From Phytohabitans flavus (GTDB lineage: Bacteria > Actinomycetota > Actinomycetes > Mycobacteriales > Micromonosporaceae), in the NCBI RefSeq assembly GCF_011764545.1, contig NZ_AP022870.1:5378001-5442000 (forward strand): a stretch of DNA of 64,000 nucleotides, given 5' to 3'. The notes under the pieces were generated by a model. It ran no database searches. It saw only the letters and a list, made by a program, of their open reading frames with translations, and had not been told where the DNA came from. The position numbers were made by a program, and so were the translations under genes. Of the stretch, positions 10,619 to 20,900 are shown piece after piece (the first letter of the stretch is position 1; every line of letters begins with the position of its first letter).

Positions 10619-11731
10619 ATGACTGACCGGCTTGGTGAGCTGTCGGCCGCCGGTGTGGCGGTGTGGCTCGACGACCTGTCCCGCCCGCGGCTGGAGTCCG
10701 GTGGACTCGACCAGCTGCGCCGCGAGAAGCACGTGGTGGGTGTGACCACCAACCCGACGATCTTCGCGAAGGCGCTCAGCGACGCCGCCTCGTACGACTG
10801 GCAGCTGCGCGACCTGGCCCTGCGCGGCGTCTCCGTCGAAGAGGCGGTACGCCTGCTGACCACGTACGACGTGCGGTGGGCGACCGACGTGATGAAGCCG
10901 GCGTACGACGCGTCGGCGGGTGTCGACGGGCGGGTGTCGATCGAGGTCGACCCGCGCCTGGCGCACGAGACCGAGAAGACGATCGCGGAGGCCAAGTCGC
11001 TGTGGTGGCTTGTCGACCGCCCCAACCTGTTCATCAAGATCCCGGCGACCCGGGCGGGCCTGCCGGCGATCACCGCGACCCTCGCGCAGGGCATCAGCGT
11101 CAACGTCACGCTGATCTTCTCGCTGGAGCGGTACGGCGAGGTCATGGAGGCGTTCCTGGCCGGCCTGGAGCAGGCGAAGCTCAACGGTCACGACCTCACC
11201 AAGATCGGTTCGGTGGCGTCGTTCTTCGTGTCGCGTGTGGACACCGAGGTCGACAAGCGCCTCGACAAGATCGGCAGCGAGGAGGCCAAGGCGCTCAAGG
11301 GCAAAGCGGCGATCGCCAACGCCCGCCTGGCCTACGAGCGGTACACCAAGGTCTTCAGCTCCGCCCGGTGGCAGGCGCTCGCCGACTCGGGCGCGCACCC
11401 GCAGCGTCCACTGTGGGCGTCCACTTCGACCAAGAACCCGGCCTTCCGCGACGTCATCTACGTCGAGGAGATGATCGCCCCGGGCGTGGTCAACACGATG
11501 CCCGAGCCGACCATCCACGCGTACGCCGACCACGGCGAGACCCGTGGTGACACGGTGACCGGCTACTACGACGACGCCCGCAAGGTGCTCGACGACCTCG
11601 CCGGGCTCGGCGTCGAGTACGACGACGTGGTCGAGACGCTGGAGCGCGAGGGCGTCGAGAAGTTCGAGGCGAGCTGGGTGGAGCTTCTGCAGACCGTGGA
11701 GAACCAGCTGTCAAATGCCACCAATGCGTGA
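10619..11731 (+). CDS. tal: Transaldolase
   Basis: Moves the dihydroxyacetone unit between sedoheptulose 7-phosphate and glyceraldehyde 3-phosphate. It has 370 residues, the long actinobacterial type. The Schiff-base lysine is in NLFIKIPAT, preceded by VTTNPTIFAKA, the other family landmark. ATG 10619 is chosen; a TTG at 10610 would add three residues and is less likely. It begins 15 bases after tkt and overlaps pgi by 17 bases, so it belongs to the same operon. Confidence 0.96.
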   Translation: MTDRLGELSAAGVAVWLDDLSRPRLESGGLDQLRREKHVVGVTTNPTIFAKALSDAASYDWQLRDLALRGVSVEEAVRLLTTYDVRWATDVMKPAYDASAGVDGRVSIEVDPRLAHETEKTIAEAKSLWWLVDRPNLFIKIPATRAGLPAITATLAQGISVNVTLIFSLERYGEVMEAFLAGLEQAKLNGHDLTKIGSVASFFVSRVDTEVDKRLDKIGSEEAKALKGKAAIANARLAYERYTKVFSSARWQALADSGAHPQRPLWASTSTKNPAFRDVIYVEEMIAPGVVNTMPEPTIHAYADHGETRGDTVTGYYDDARKVLDDLAGLGVEYDDVVETLEREGVEKFEASWVELLQTVENQLSNATNA

Positions 11732-13337
11732 AGTTGAGGCGGCCGCGGGACTTGCCGTCTGGGGCGCGGATGCCATTGGCTCCGCGGCCCGGGCGGCCCT
11801 CGTCAGAGACGGGATCCCGGGGCTCCTCGTGCGGAAGGACCCGACGCTCTGGGGTCCCGACGCGGAGGCCGAGGCCAAGATCCGGCTGGGCTGGATCGAC
11901 ACCCATCGGCGCAGCTGGGAGCTGCTCCCGCTGCTCGCCGAGCTGAAGGAGGAGCTGGCCGACCTCGACCGCGTGGTGCTCGCCGGCATGGGCGGCTCGT
12001 CGTTCGCCGCCGAGGTGATCGCGCGCACGCTCGGCCGGCCGCTGACCGTGCTCGACACGACCGATCCGGGCCAGATCGCGCGTGCCATCGCCGACCGCCT
12101 CCACCGCACTGTCGTCGTCGTGTCCAGCAAGTCGGGTACCACCATCGAGACCGACAGCGTGCGCCGGGCGTACCTGGGCGCGTTCCTCGACGCCGGGCTG
12201 ACCCCGGCCGAGGCCGGGCGGCACTTCGTGATCGTGACCGACCCCGGCTCGCCGCTGGAAGATGTCGCCCGTGACATGGGCGCCACCGTGGTGCTCGCCG
12301 ACCCCGAGGTGGGCGGGCGGTACGCGGCGCTGACCGCGTTCGGCCTCGTGCCCGCGGCGCTGGCCGGGGTCGACGTGGCCGAGCTGCTCGACCAGGCCGA
12401 GGAGCTGCTGCCCGCGCTCTCCGCCGGCGGCGACAACCCCGCGCTCGCGCTGGGGGCCGCGCTCGGCGCGGCGACGACCACGGGCAAGGACAAGATCGCG
12501 CTGGTACCGGACGGTACCGGCATCGTCGGCCTGGACGAGTGGGCCGAGCAGCTGCTCGCCGAGTCCACAGGCAAGGAGGGCACCGGCATGCTGCCGGTCG
12601 TGCTCGAGTCGCCGGACGCACCGGTCGACGGCGCCGACGTGCTCACCGTGACGCTCGGCGGCTCGCTGCCGGCCGGCGCGGTGCCCGGCGGCGGCGTACG
12701 CCCCGACGTCGCGGTCAACGGCCCGCTCGGCGCCCAGTTTCTGACCTGGGAGTTCGCCACAGCGCTGGCCGGCCGGGTGATCGGGATCGACCCACTCGGC
12801 ATGCCCAGCAAGAGCGAATCCAAGGAGAACATGGCGGCGATCCTCGCCGCCGGCCCGCCCGCCGAGGAGCCGTCCTTTGTAGATGGCGCCATCGCGGTGT
12901 ACGGCGCGGCCACTTCTACGCTCGCCGGCACGCTCAGCGCCGTCCTGCTGGAGGCGCGCCCGAATGGTTACCTCGCGGTGATGGCCTACCTCGACCGGCA
13001 CGCCGACGCCGACGCCGCGGAGCTGCGGCCGATCCTCGCCGCGATCGCCCGCCGCCCGGTGACCTTCGGGTGGGGCCCGCGCTTCTTGCACTCCACGTCG
13101 CTCTACCACAAGGACGGGCCACCCCTCGGCGCGTTCCTCCAGATCACCGGCGCGGTCGCCACCGACCTGGCGGTGCCCGGCCGTCCATTCACGTTCGGCC
13201 AGCTCCAGGCCGCCCAAGCGGCCGGTGACCGGCAGGCGCTGGTGCGCCGGGGCCGCCCCGTGGTACGCCTGCACCTGACGGACCGGGCGTCGGGCATCGT
13301 TCAGCTGCTGGACGCTGCCCGGTCCCTAGGGAACTGA
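11715..13337 (+). CDS. pgi: Glucose-6-phosphate isomerase, actinobacterial type
   Basis: 540 residues with two SIS-type sugar isomerase domains. The segments MGGSSFAAEVIARTLG and SKSGTTIETDSVRRA are the phosphate-binding loops. The C-terminal half contains STSLYHKDGPPLGAFLQITG, typical of the Pgi encoded next to tal and zwf in actinomycetes. The start is either ATG 11715 or ATG 11724; no clear ribosome site is visible because the gene overlaps the end of tal and may be translated by coupling. It interconverts glucose 6-phosphate and fructose 6-phosphate. Confidence 0.92.
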   Translation: MPPMREVEAAAGLAVWGADAIGSAARAALVRDGIPGLLVRKDPTLWGPDAEAEAKIRLGWIDTHRRSWELLPLLAELKEELADLDRVVLAGMGGSSFAAEVIARTLGRPLTVLDTTDPGQIARAIADRLHRTVVVVSSKSGTTIETDSVRRAYLGAFLDAGLTPAEAGRHFVIVTDPGSPLEDVARDMGATVVLADPEVGGRYAALTAFGLVPAALAGVDVAELLDQAEELLPALSAGGDNPALALGAALGAATTTGKDKIALVPDGTGIVGLDEWAEQLLAESTGKEGTGMLPVVLESPDAPVDGADVLTVTLGGSLPAGAVPGGGVRPDVAVNGPLGAQFLTWEFATALAGRVIGIDPLGMPSKSESKENMAAILAAGPPAEEPSFVDGAIAVYGAATSTLAGTLSAVLLEARPNGYLAVMAYLDRHADADAAELRPILAAIARRPVTFGWGPRFLHSTSLYHKDGPPLGAFLQITGAVATDLAVPGRPFTFGQLQAAQAAGDRQALVRRGRPVVRLHLTDRASGIVQLLDAARSLGN

Positions 13338-13349
13338 AAGGATAGTCCC

Positions 13350-14866
13350 GTGGGTAATGCGTTGCGCGATCCCCAGGACCGGCGGCTGCCGCGGATCCCC
13401 GAGCCCTGCGCTCTGGTGATCTTCGGAGTGACCGGCGACCTGGCTCGCAAGAAGCTTCTACCGGCCGTCTACGACCTGGCCAACCGTGGCCTCCTGCCGC
13501 CCGGTTTCGTGGTGCTCGGGTTCGCCCGCCGCGACTGGGACCACGGCACGTTCGAGCAGATGGCGTATGAGGCGGCGAAAGCACACGCGCGCACCCCGTG
13601 GCGCGAGGAGGTGTGGGCGCGGCTGTCCGGCAATCTGAAGTTCGTCGGTGGCGCGTTCGACGACGACGCGGCGTTCGACACGCTCGACCGCACGCTCGAC
13701 GAGCTGCGCGACACGCACGGCATCGGCGGCAACGCGGCCTTCTACTTCTCCATCCCGCCATCCGCCTTCCCGACCGTGCTCAAGCAGCTCGCCCGCACCG
13801 GCATGGCCGACAACGAAAAGTGCGGCGGCTGGCGGCGCGTGGTCGTGGAGAAGCCCTTCGGCACCGATCTCTCCTCGGCCAAGGCGCTGAACGAGCTTGT
13901 CGACGACGTGTTCACCGGCCAGGACGTGTTCCGCATCGACCACTACCTGGGCAAGGAGACAGTGCAGAACATCATGGCGCTGCGCTTCGCCAACTCCCTG
14001 TTCGAGCCGGTGTGGAATTCCAAGTACGTCGACTCGGTGCAGATCACGATGGCCGAGGACGTGGGCATCGGCACCCGCGCGGGCTTCTACGACGCCACCG
14101 GTACCGCCCGCGACGTGCTTCAGAACCACCTGCTCCAGCTGCTCGCCCTGGTCGCGATGGAGGAGCCGACGAGCTTCGACGCCTCCGAGATCCGCGCCGA
14201 GAAGCTCAAGGTGCTGCGCGCGATCAGCCTGCCCAAGGACATCCACGAAGGTACGGTCCGGGGCCAGTACCTCCAGGGCTGGGTCGGCGGCGAGCGGGCC
14301 AAGGCGTACCTGGACGAGGATGGCGTGCCGCAGGACTCCAACACGGAGACGTACGTGGCGGTCCGCCTCGGCATCCAAAACAGGCGCTGGGCCGGTGTCC
14401 CCTTCTACATTCGGGCCGGCAAGCGGCTGCCGCGGCGGGTGACCGAGGTGGCGGTGCTGTTCAAGATGGCGCCGCACCTGCCGTTCTACCCGACCGACGT
14501 CGAGGCGCTCGGGCACAACCAGCTGGTGATCCGGGTGCAGCCGGACGAGGGCGTGGTGCTCAAGTTCGGCTCGAAGGTGCCCGGCACCACGATGGAGCTG
14601 CGCGACATCGCGATGGACTTCCAGTACGGCGAGGCGTTCACCGAGCAGAGCCCCGAGGCGTACGAGCGGCTGGTCCTCGACGTGTTGATCGGTGACCGCA
14701 CCCTCTTCCCGGACGCCGCCGAGGTCGAGCAGAGCTGGCAGGTCATCGACCCGCTGGAGGAAGCCTGGCAGGGCCACAAGCCGGAGCCGTACCGCTCTGG
14801 CGAGTGGGGCCGCGGGCGTCCGACGAGATGCTGGCCCACGAGGGCCGTCACTGGAGGCGTGCATGA
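13350..14866 (+). CDS. zwf: Glucose-6-phosphate 1-dehydrogenase (frameshift near 14810)
   Basis: First enzyme of the oxidative pentose phosphate pathway. About 505 residues from GTG 13350, with AAGGA 8 bases upstream. The NADP fold is FGVTGDLARKKLLPAVY and the catalytic site is RIDHYLGKETVQN. The last 16 or so codons change frame: one lost C near 14810 (GGGGCC for GGGGCCC) restores the expected ending ADEMLAHEGRHWRRA, with the stop overlapping the opcA start (ATGA). Conserved catalytic residues lie before the break, so even the uncorrected product would be largely complete. Confidence 0.94.
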
Positions 14867-15950
14867 TCGGCTTGTGGGACACCACAGGAAACGAGGTCGT
14901 CAAGGCTCTCGCCGCTGAGCGGCGCAGCGCCGGCGGCGTCGCCAGCGGCATGGCGCTGTCGCTCATCGTCGTGGTCGACGAGAAGCGGGTGCGCGAGGCC
15001 GAGGCGGCCGCCACGATCGCCACGTCCCAGCACCCGTGCCGCCTGCTGATGGTGGTCCGCTCCGACTTCGAGCGGCCGATCAACCGCCTCGACGCGGAGA
15101 TCGTGGTCGGTGGCCGGCTCGGCCCGTGCGAGGCGGTGGTCATGCGCATGTATGGCCGGCTCGCGCTGCACGCCGAGTCGGTGGTGATGCCGCTGCTCGT
15201 ACCGGACGTGCCGGTGGTCACCTGGTGGCACGGCGAGCCGCCGGAGCTGATCGCCAACGACTTCCTCGGTGTCGTGGCCGACCGCCGGATCACCGACACC
15301 GGGCAGGCCGACGACCGGATCGCGGCGCTGCGGCAGCGGGCCAGCGACTACGCGCCGGGCGACACCGACCTGGCGTGGACCCGCATCACCCCGTGGCGCA
15401 CGCTGCTGGCCGGTGCCTTCGACACGATCGACGCGCAGGTCACCGGGGCGACGATCGTGGCGCCCGCCTCCGACCCGACGGCTGCGCTGATGAGCGGCTG
15501 GCTCACCGCCCGCCTGGGGATCCAGCCCAAGCTGGAGGCGACCGAGGACTTCCCGCGCATGCGCTCGGTCACGCTCCACTGCTCCACCGGCGACGTGCTG
15601 TCGCTGACCCGCGAGGACAGCATGGCCACGTTCTCCCGTACCGGCCACGCGGTGCGCAACCTGCCGCTGGTCCGCCGCCCCACCGGTGAGGAGCTCGCGG
15701 AGGAGCTGCGCCGCCTGGACGCCGACCAGATCTACGGTGACGCGTTGGGCGCGTACGCCGGTGTGTCTGGTCTGGAAGGTCGGGCGCACAAGCGGGTGCA
15801 CATCTGGAAGGACCCGGTGTTGGCCCCCGCCAGGAGGTTACGTCCGTCCCCGCTCCCGCGCCGGCCGCCGTCTCGGCCGCGGCTCCCACCAGCGAGAGCG
15901 TGCCCTCGGCCCCGGCCGCAGCTACCGAGAGTGAGTCCATTGATGGGTGA
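14863..15950 (+). CDS. opcA: OpcA, glucose-6-phosphate dehydrogenase assembly protein (frameshift near 15830)
   Basis: Allosteric assembly partner of Zwf in actinobacteria and cyanobacteria. It starts MIGLWDTTGNEVVKALAAER. The segments DVPVVTWWHGEPP and TDLAWTRITPWRTLLA are typical of the family. Without repair the frame runs straight into pgl with no stop. One lost C near 15830 (CCCGCC for CCCGCCC) restores a short Ala/Pro-rich tail ending ESESIDG with a stop at 15950. The stop overlaps the pgl start by 8 bases. The repaired length is about 362 residues. Confidence 0.9.
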
Positions 15951-16713
15951 GACAAGCGTCATCGTCCACTCGGACGCGAAGGTGCTCGCCCAGGCCGCCG
16001 CGGCGAGGCTTGTCGTCAAGCTCATCGACGCCCAGGCCGCCCGCGGCTTCGCCAGCGTCGTGCTGACCGGCGGTCGGATGGCGGCGACGGTCTACGAGGC
16101 CGTCGCCGGCATGCCCGCCCGCGACGCCGTCGACTGGTCGCGCGTCGACCTGTGGTGGGGCGACGAGCGCTTCGTCCCCTCCGGCGACCCGGAGCGCAAT
16201 GAGGTCCTCGCCCGCGAGGCCCTGCTCGACGCGCTTCCGCTCGACCCGGCCCGGGTGCACCCGATGCCACCCTCGGACGGCCCGGACGGCGACGACCCGG
16301 AGGCTGCCGCCGCCCGGTACGCCCAGATGCTCGCCGCCGCCGCCAAGCCCGGCACCGCCCAGCTCCCCCACTTCGACGTGCTGATCCTCGGCGTGGGCGA
16401 AGACGGGCACGTGGCGTCGATCTTCCCGGAGCACCCGAGCGCGTATGAGACCCGCCCGGTCAGCGCCGTACGCGGCTCGCCCAAGCCCCCACCGGTCCGC
16501 ATCACGCTCACCCTCCCGACGATCAACACCGCCGAAGAGGTCTGGCTGATGGCCGCCGGCCCGGAAAAGTCCAGCGCCGTGGGCATGGCCATGGCCGGCG
16601 GTGGCCCGGTGCAGGTGCCGGCGTCGGGGGTGCATGGCGTGGAGCGCACGCTGTGGCTCCTGGACCGCGCCGCGGCGGCCGAGGTCGCGCCGAAGCTCCG
16701 CAGTCTCCGATAA
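15943..16713 (+). CDS. pgl: 6-phosphogluconolactonase
   Basis: Hydrolyses 6-phosphogluconolactone. It has 256 residues from ATG 15943 (MGETSVIVHSDAKVLA). Family segments are VLTGGRMAATVYEAV, VDLWWGDERFVP, and the active-site region LILGVGEDGHVASIFPEHP. It is the last gene of the operon and is followed 11 bases later by a strong hairpin. The upstream frame is open only because of the opcA frame error, so this is not a natural OpcA-Pgl fusion. Confidence 0.95.
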   Translation: MGETSVIVHSDAKVLAQAAAARLVVKLIDAQAARGFASVVLTGGRMAATVYEAVAGMPARDAVDWSRVDLWWGDERFVPSGDPERNEVLAREALLDALPLDPARVHPMPPSDGPDGDDPEAAAARYAQMLAAAAKPGTAQLPHFDVLILGVGEDGHVASIFPEHPSAYETRPVSAVRGSPKPPPVRITLTLPTINTAEEVWLMAAGPEKSSAVGMAMAGGGPVQVPASGVHGVERTLWLLDRAAAAEVAPKLRSLR

Positions 16714-16724
16714 CGCGGTCAGTC

Positions 16725-16760
16725 GGCCGCCTTCACCGGTAACACTCGGTGGAGGCGGCC
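16725..16760 (+). terminator. Terminator after the pentose-phosphate operon
   Basis: GGCCGCCTTCACCG pairs with CGGTGGAGGCGGCC across an 8-base loop. It is a 14-bp stem whose single non-Watson-Crick position is a G-U wobble in RNA. It starts 11 bases after the pgl stop and lies between convergent pgl and rbpA, so it could serve both. It is followed by TTCGGCTTAT rather than a long T run, as is common in actinomycetes. Confidence 0.75.
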
Positions 16761-16801
16761 TTCGGCTTATCGCGAGCGGAAAACTGTGGCCTTCGCGGCG
16801 G

Positions 16802-17144
16802 TCAGAACTCGCCGCGGCGGCGACGAAGGGCCGCCAGCGCCTCGGCGAGCAACGCCTCGCCGTCAGCGTCGCTGCGCCGCTCCTTCACATACGCCAAGTG
16901 GGACTTGTAGGGCTCGGCGCGCGCCGGGCCGGGCGGGTTGAGCTGGTCCAAGCCCCCGGCTGGCCGCAGCGGGGGCAGTCCCACGTGGCCGGCGGCGCGA
17001 CCTCGGCCGCCAGCAGGACTTCGATCGAGTGGCCCTTGGCGCACCAGTACGTCACGGGCCTGCGGGGGCGGGGTCGCACCGCTCGGTGGGCCGGACAGGG
17101 CCCGATCCGACGCGAGTGCCGCGGATGGCGCTGCCATGTGGCAC
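16802..17144 (-). CDS. rbpA: RbpA, RNA polymerase-binding protein (two frameshifts)
   Basis: Actinobacterial transcription factor that stabilises the housekeeping sigma factor on RNA polymerase. Repairing one lost C in a C6 run (17064-17068) and one lost G in a G6 run (16953-16957) gives about 114 residues. These carry the N-terminal GSAIRGTRVGSGP, the core VTYWCAKGHSIEV and WDCPRCGQPGG with zinc-ribbon-like cysteines, and the sigma-interacting end EPYKSHLAYVKERRSDADGE. The GTG at 17144 has AGGAG upstream. RbpA is needed for normal growth, so the breaks are almost certainly sequence errors. Confidence 0.88.
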
Positions 17145-17307
17145 GGCTCTTCGCTCCTGTCGTCGAGTGAGGGTTCGACGTCGCGATTGACGTTCATCCG
17201 GCCCGGAGCACCGCCTGGCGGCGCGAAGGGCCGAACTGTCGTCACTTGGGAACCACTGGGTACATCAGACCGCGCAGAGTCTATGACTACGTACGGTGCA
17301 GAGGGCC

Positions 17308-17562
17308 CTAAGAGTTCATCGCGAGTTTGAGCCAAAGGCCCAGGCCGACAATGCAGGCAAACCAGACGATACCCACCAGAATGGTGTAGCGGTCCAGGTT
17401 TTTCTCCGCCACCGACGAACCGGCGAGGCTGGTGCTCACACCGCCACCGAACATGCTCGACAGACCACCGCCCTTGCCGCGGTGCAGCAGGATCAGCAGC
17501 ATCAGCAGGAAGCTGGTGATGACAAGCAACACGATCAACGTGTACGCGAACGCGATCGGCAT
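17308..17562 (-). CDS. secG: SecG, protein-export translocase subunit
   Basis: 84-residue small subunit of SecYEG with two membrane helices: TLIVLLVITSFLLMLLILLH at about residues 6-25 and TILVGIVWFACIVGLGLWL near the C-terminus. The conserved cytoplasmic loop GKGGGLSSMFGGG lies between them. Start ATG 17562 is chosen because the upstream extension has no family similarity. It precedes rbpA in the same direction with a 163-base gap. secG near the triose-phosphate cluster and rbpA is usual in actinomycetes. Confidence 0.93.
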   Translation of the reverse strand: MPIAFAYTLIVLLVITSFLLMLLILLHRGKGGGLSSMFGGGVSTSLAGSSVAEKNLDRYTILVGIVWFACIVGLGLWLKLAMNS

Positions 17563-17907
17563 GGTGGCGGTCAGTCCTCTCGACGCAAAGCCCGTCGTCG
17601 TGCCAAACCCGCTGGCGGGCTGTATCGACGGTGGACACCGTAGGCTCACCAAGGATAGCGGAAGCGGATCCGGCAGGGCCGGCCCGTACCGCCCCCATAT
17701 CCGGTGCGAACCGGCCCCGACCGGCCAGCATGACGATATGAATCACCGCCCGCCGTTGACACAACGCGCAACAACCGGTTGGGCGGGCGCCCCCACCTCG
17801 CTGACCAGCGCAAACGTCCTCAGGCCGAAAAACGTTTTGCGCGGCCGGCAGGAAGCGGCAGGATGGCGCGAGTACCGGCCAGGACCCCTGTGAGGAACAA
17901 GTCGGAT
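17563..17907. other. Non-coding divergent region between secG and the SARP-type regulator
   Basis: 345 bases hold the upstream regions of both genes. On the plus strand TTGACA occurs at 17754-17759, but I see no matching -10 hexamer at the right distance. The palindrome CAACCGGTTG lies just downstream, and CCCGCTGGCGGG lies near 17610. No RNA gene was recognised. Confidence 0.4.
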
Positions 17908-20900
17908 ATGGCGCCCCAGAACGCCGAGGCCACGGTGGGTTCCCTGCTACGCCGGTACCGTCTGGCGGCCGGCCTCTCCCAGCAGGAACTCGCGACCGGC
18001 GCGGCGGTAAGCGTCCGGACGATTCGGGACATCGAGCGCGAACGGGTCGACAGCCCACGCGCTCCCTCGTTGCGCCGGCTCGCGCAGGCGCTGGCGCTGG
18101 CGCCGTCCGACCGTGACCGGCTGCTCGCCGCGCTGCCCGGCCCTCGGCCCGTGACCCGCACCGACCGGCGGCTGCGGGTGGAGGTGCTGGGACCGCTCTC
18201 GGTGCGTACCGGTCCGGCGGAGGTCGACCTCGGTCCTGCACCCCAACGTGATCTCCTCGCGCTGCTCGCGATCCAGCCGGGGCGGGTGGTCAGCCGCGAC
18301 GAGATCGTCGACGTGCTCTGGGGTGATCAGCCGCCGAAGACCTGCCTGAGCATGGTCCAGACGTACGTGGGGCGGCTGCGCGGGCGCCTCGACCCCGACC
18401 GCGAGCCGCGCTCCCCCGGCGACGTCATCCGGCTGGCCGGCGACGGGTACGCGATCGACCTGGACGCCGCGCAGCTCGACCTGGCGCAGTTCCAGGACCT
18501 TGTCGAGCTGGGCACCGGTACACCCGACCCGTCCACCGCGGTCGACCTGCTCGACCACGCGCTGCGCTGCTGGCGCGGCCCGGTGCTGGGCAACGCGAGC
18601 CCCCGCCTGCGCTCCCACCCGGCCGCCGTGGCCGTGGGCCGGCAGCGGCTGCGGGCCGCCCTGGCGTACGCGGACCTGGCCGCCGACCTCGGACTCCACG
18701 AGGCCACCGTGGCCCGGCTCCAGGAGCTGGCGCCCGACGAGCCGCTGCACGAGGGCCTGACCGCCAAGCTCATGGTCGCGCTGGCCGGCTCCGGCGAGCG
18801 GGCCGCCGCCCTGTCGCTCTTCGCCGAGGTCAGCCGCCGCCTCGGCGACGAGCTGGGCGTCGAGCCCTCCGCCGAGCTGGGCGACACCCACCTGCGCATC
18901 CTCCGGCAGGAGCAGGTCGTCCGGCGTGCGGACCCGCGGCCGCGCCAGCTCCCGGCGGCGGTACCGAGCTTCACCGGACGGGCCACCCAGCTGGAACGGC
19001 TCGACGCGCTGCTCGCCCGCGAGCGCTCCGGGCATGGCACCGCCGTGGTGATCGCGACGATCGACGGCAGCGCCGGGGTGGGCAAGACCGCACTAGCCGT
19101 GCACTGGGCGCACCGGGCCGCCCACCGCTTCCCCGACGGCCAGCTCTACGTCAACCTGCGGGGATTCGACCCGGCCGGACCGGTGCCGGCGGGCGAGGCG
19201 GTACGCGGCTTCCTCGAAGCCCTGCACGTGCCGGCACAGCGGATGCCGGTGGGGCTGGACGCTCAGACCGCGCTCTACCGCAGCCTCCTCGCCGGCCGCC
19301 GCATGCTTGTGGTGCTCGACAACGCGCGCGACGCCGACCACGTACGCCCGCTGCTGCCTGGCTCCCCCGGCTGCCTGGTGATCGTGACCAGCCGCGACCA
19401 GCTCGCCGGCCTCGTCGCCGCCGAGGGCGCGTACCCCGTACCGCTTGATCTGCTGGACCCCGACGACGCCGCGCAGCTCCTCGCGCGCCGCCTTGGCGCG
19501 GACCGTGTGGCCGCCGAGCCGGAGGCGCTGGCCGAGATCACGCGGGCCTGCGCCGGCCTCCCCCTGGCCCTGGTGATCGTGGCCGCGCGGGCCGCGACGC
19601 GGCCCATCTCCCTCGCCGCGCTCGCCGACGAGCTACGGAAAGCGCGCGGCGGGCTGGACGCGTTCTCCGGCGCCGACCCGGCCACCGACCTGCGGGCGGT
19701 CTTCTCCTGGTCGTACCGGTCGCTGAGCGAGCCCGCCAGCCGCCTCTTCCGGCTGCTCGGCCTGCACCCCGGCGCCGACCTGGCCGTGCCCGCCGCGGCC
19801 AGCCTCGCCGGCGTACCGGCCACCGAGGTGCCGCCGCTCCTGGCCGAGCTGGGCCGGGCCCGGCTGCTGGCCGAGCACGCGCCCGGGCGGTACGCGTTCC
19901 ACGACCTGCTCCGCGCGTACGCCGCCGAACTCGCCGCGGAGACCAACCCGCCGGCGGAACGGCACGCGGCGCTGCACCGCCTGCTTGACCACTACCTGCA
20001 CACCGCGTACGCGGCGGACGCCCAGCTCAACCCGCACCGCGACAAGATCGCCCGCACGCCGGCCCAGCCCGGATTGACGCTCGACGAGGTGGGCGACCAG
20101 CGGCAGGCGCTGGCCTGGTTCACCGCCGAGCACGCCACGCTGCTGGCCGTCATCGAGCGGACCGCCACGGCCGGCTGTGACACCCACACCTGGCAGCTGG
20201 CCTGGGCGGTCACCACGTACCTCGAGCGGCAGGGGCACTGGCACGACTGGGTTGGTGTGCAGGACCTCGCGCTCCAGGCCACCCGCCGCCTCGGCCGCCG
20301 AGGGGACGTGGCCGACGCCTACCGAAGGCTGGCCCGGGCGTACGCGCGGGTGGGCCGGTACATCGACGCGCACGTGCACTACTGGCGGGCACTCGACATC
20401 TTCGGCGAGGTCGGCGATCTGCTGGGCCTGGCCAACACCCACCGCAACCTCGCCTACATGTGCGGCACCCAGGGCCACCAGCGGGACGCGCTCTACCACG
20501 CGCGCAAGGCGCTCGACCTCTTCCGCGCCGCCGGTCACCGGGTCGGCGAGGCGAACGCGCTCAACAACGTCGGCTGGTACCACGCGCGCAACGGCGAGTA
20601 CGTGGAGGCGCTGGAGCACTGCGAGCAGGCGCTCGAGCTGCTCCGGGAAATCAACGACCGGCCCGGCGTGGCGGCGACGCTGGACAGCATCGGGTACGCG
20701 TACCACCACCTGGGCAGGCCGCCCGAGGCGGTAGCGAGCTTCGAGCGGGCGCTGGCGATGTTTCGGACGGCGGGTGACCGGTCACACGAGGCCGGCACGC
20801 TCACCCACCTCGGCGACGCGTACCGCGCGGCCGGTGAACGCGAACGGGCCCGCCGCGCGTGGCGGCAGGCCCTCGTACTGCTGGAGGAGCTTGACCAACC

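Noticed and set aside
8951..11533. 860-codon open frame on the minus strand across tkt and tal
   Set aside because: It is a shadow of strongly conserved enzymes on the plus strand and has no family motif.
14863..16713. Natural OpcA-Pgl fusion protein
   Set aside because: The joined frame passes through an Arg/Pro-rich stretch that becomes a normal OpcA tail with a stop when one C is restored near 15830; pgl has its own start at 15943.
17754..17782. Promoter with TTGACA at 17754 for the SARP-type regulator
   Set aside because: No -10 hexamer of acceptable quality occurs 16-18 bases downstream.
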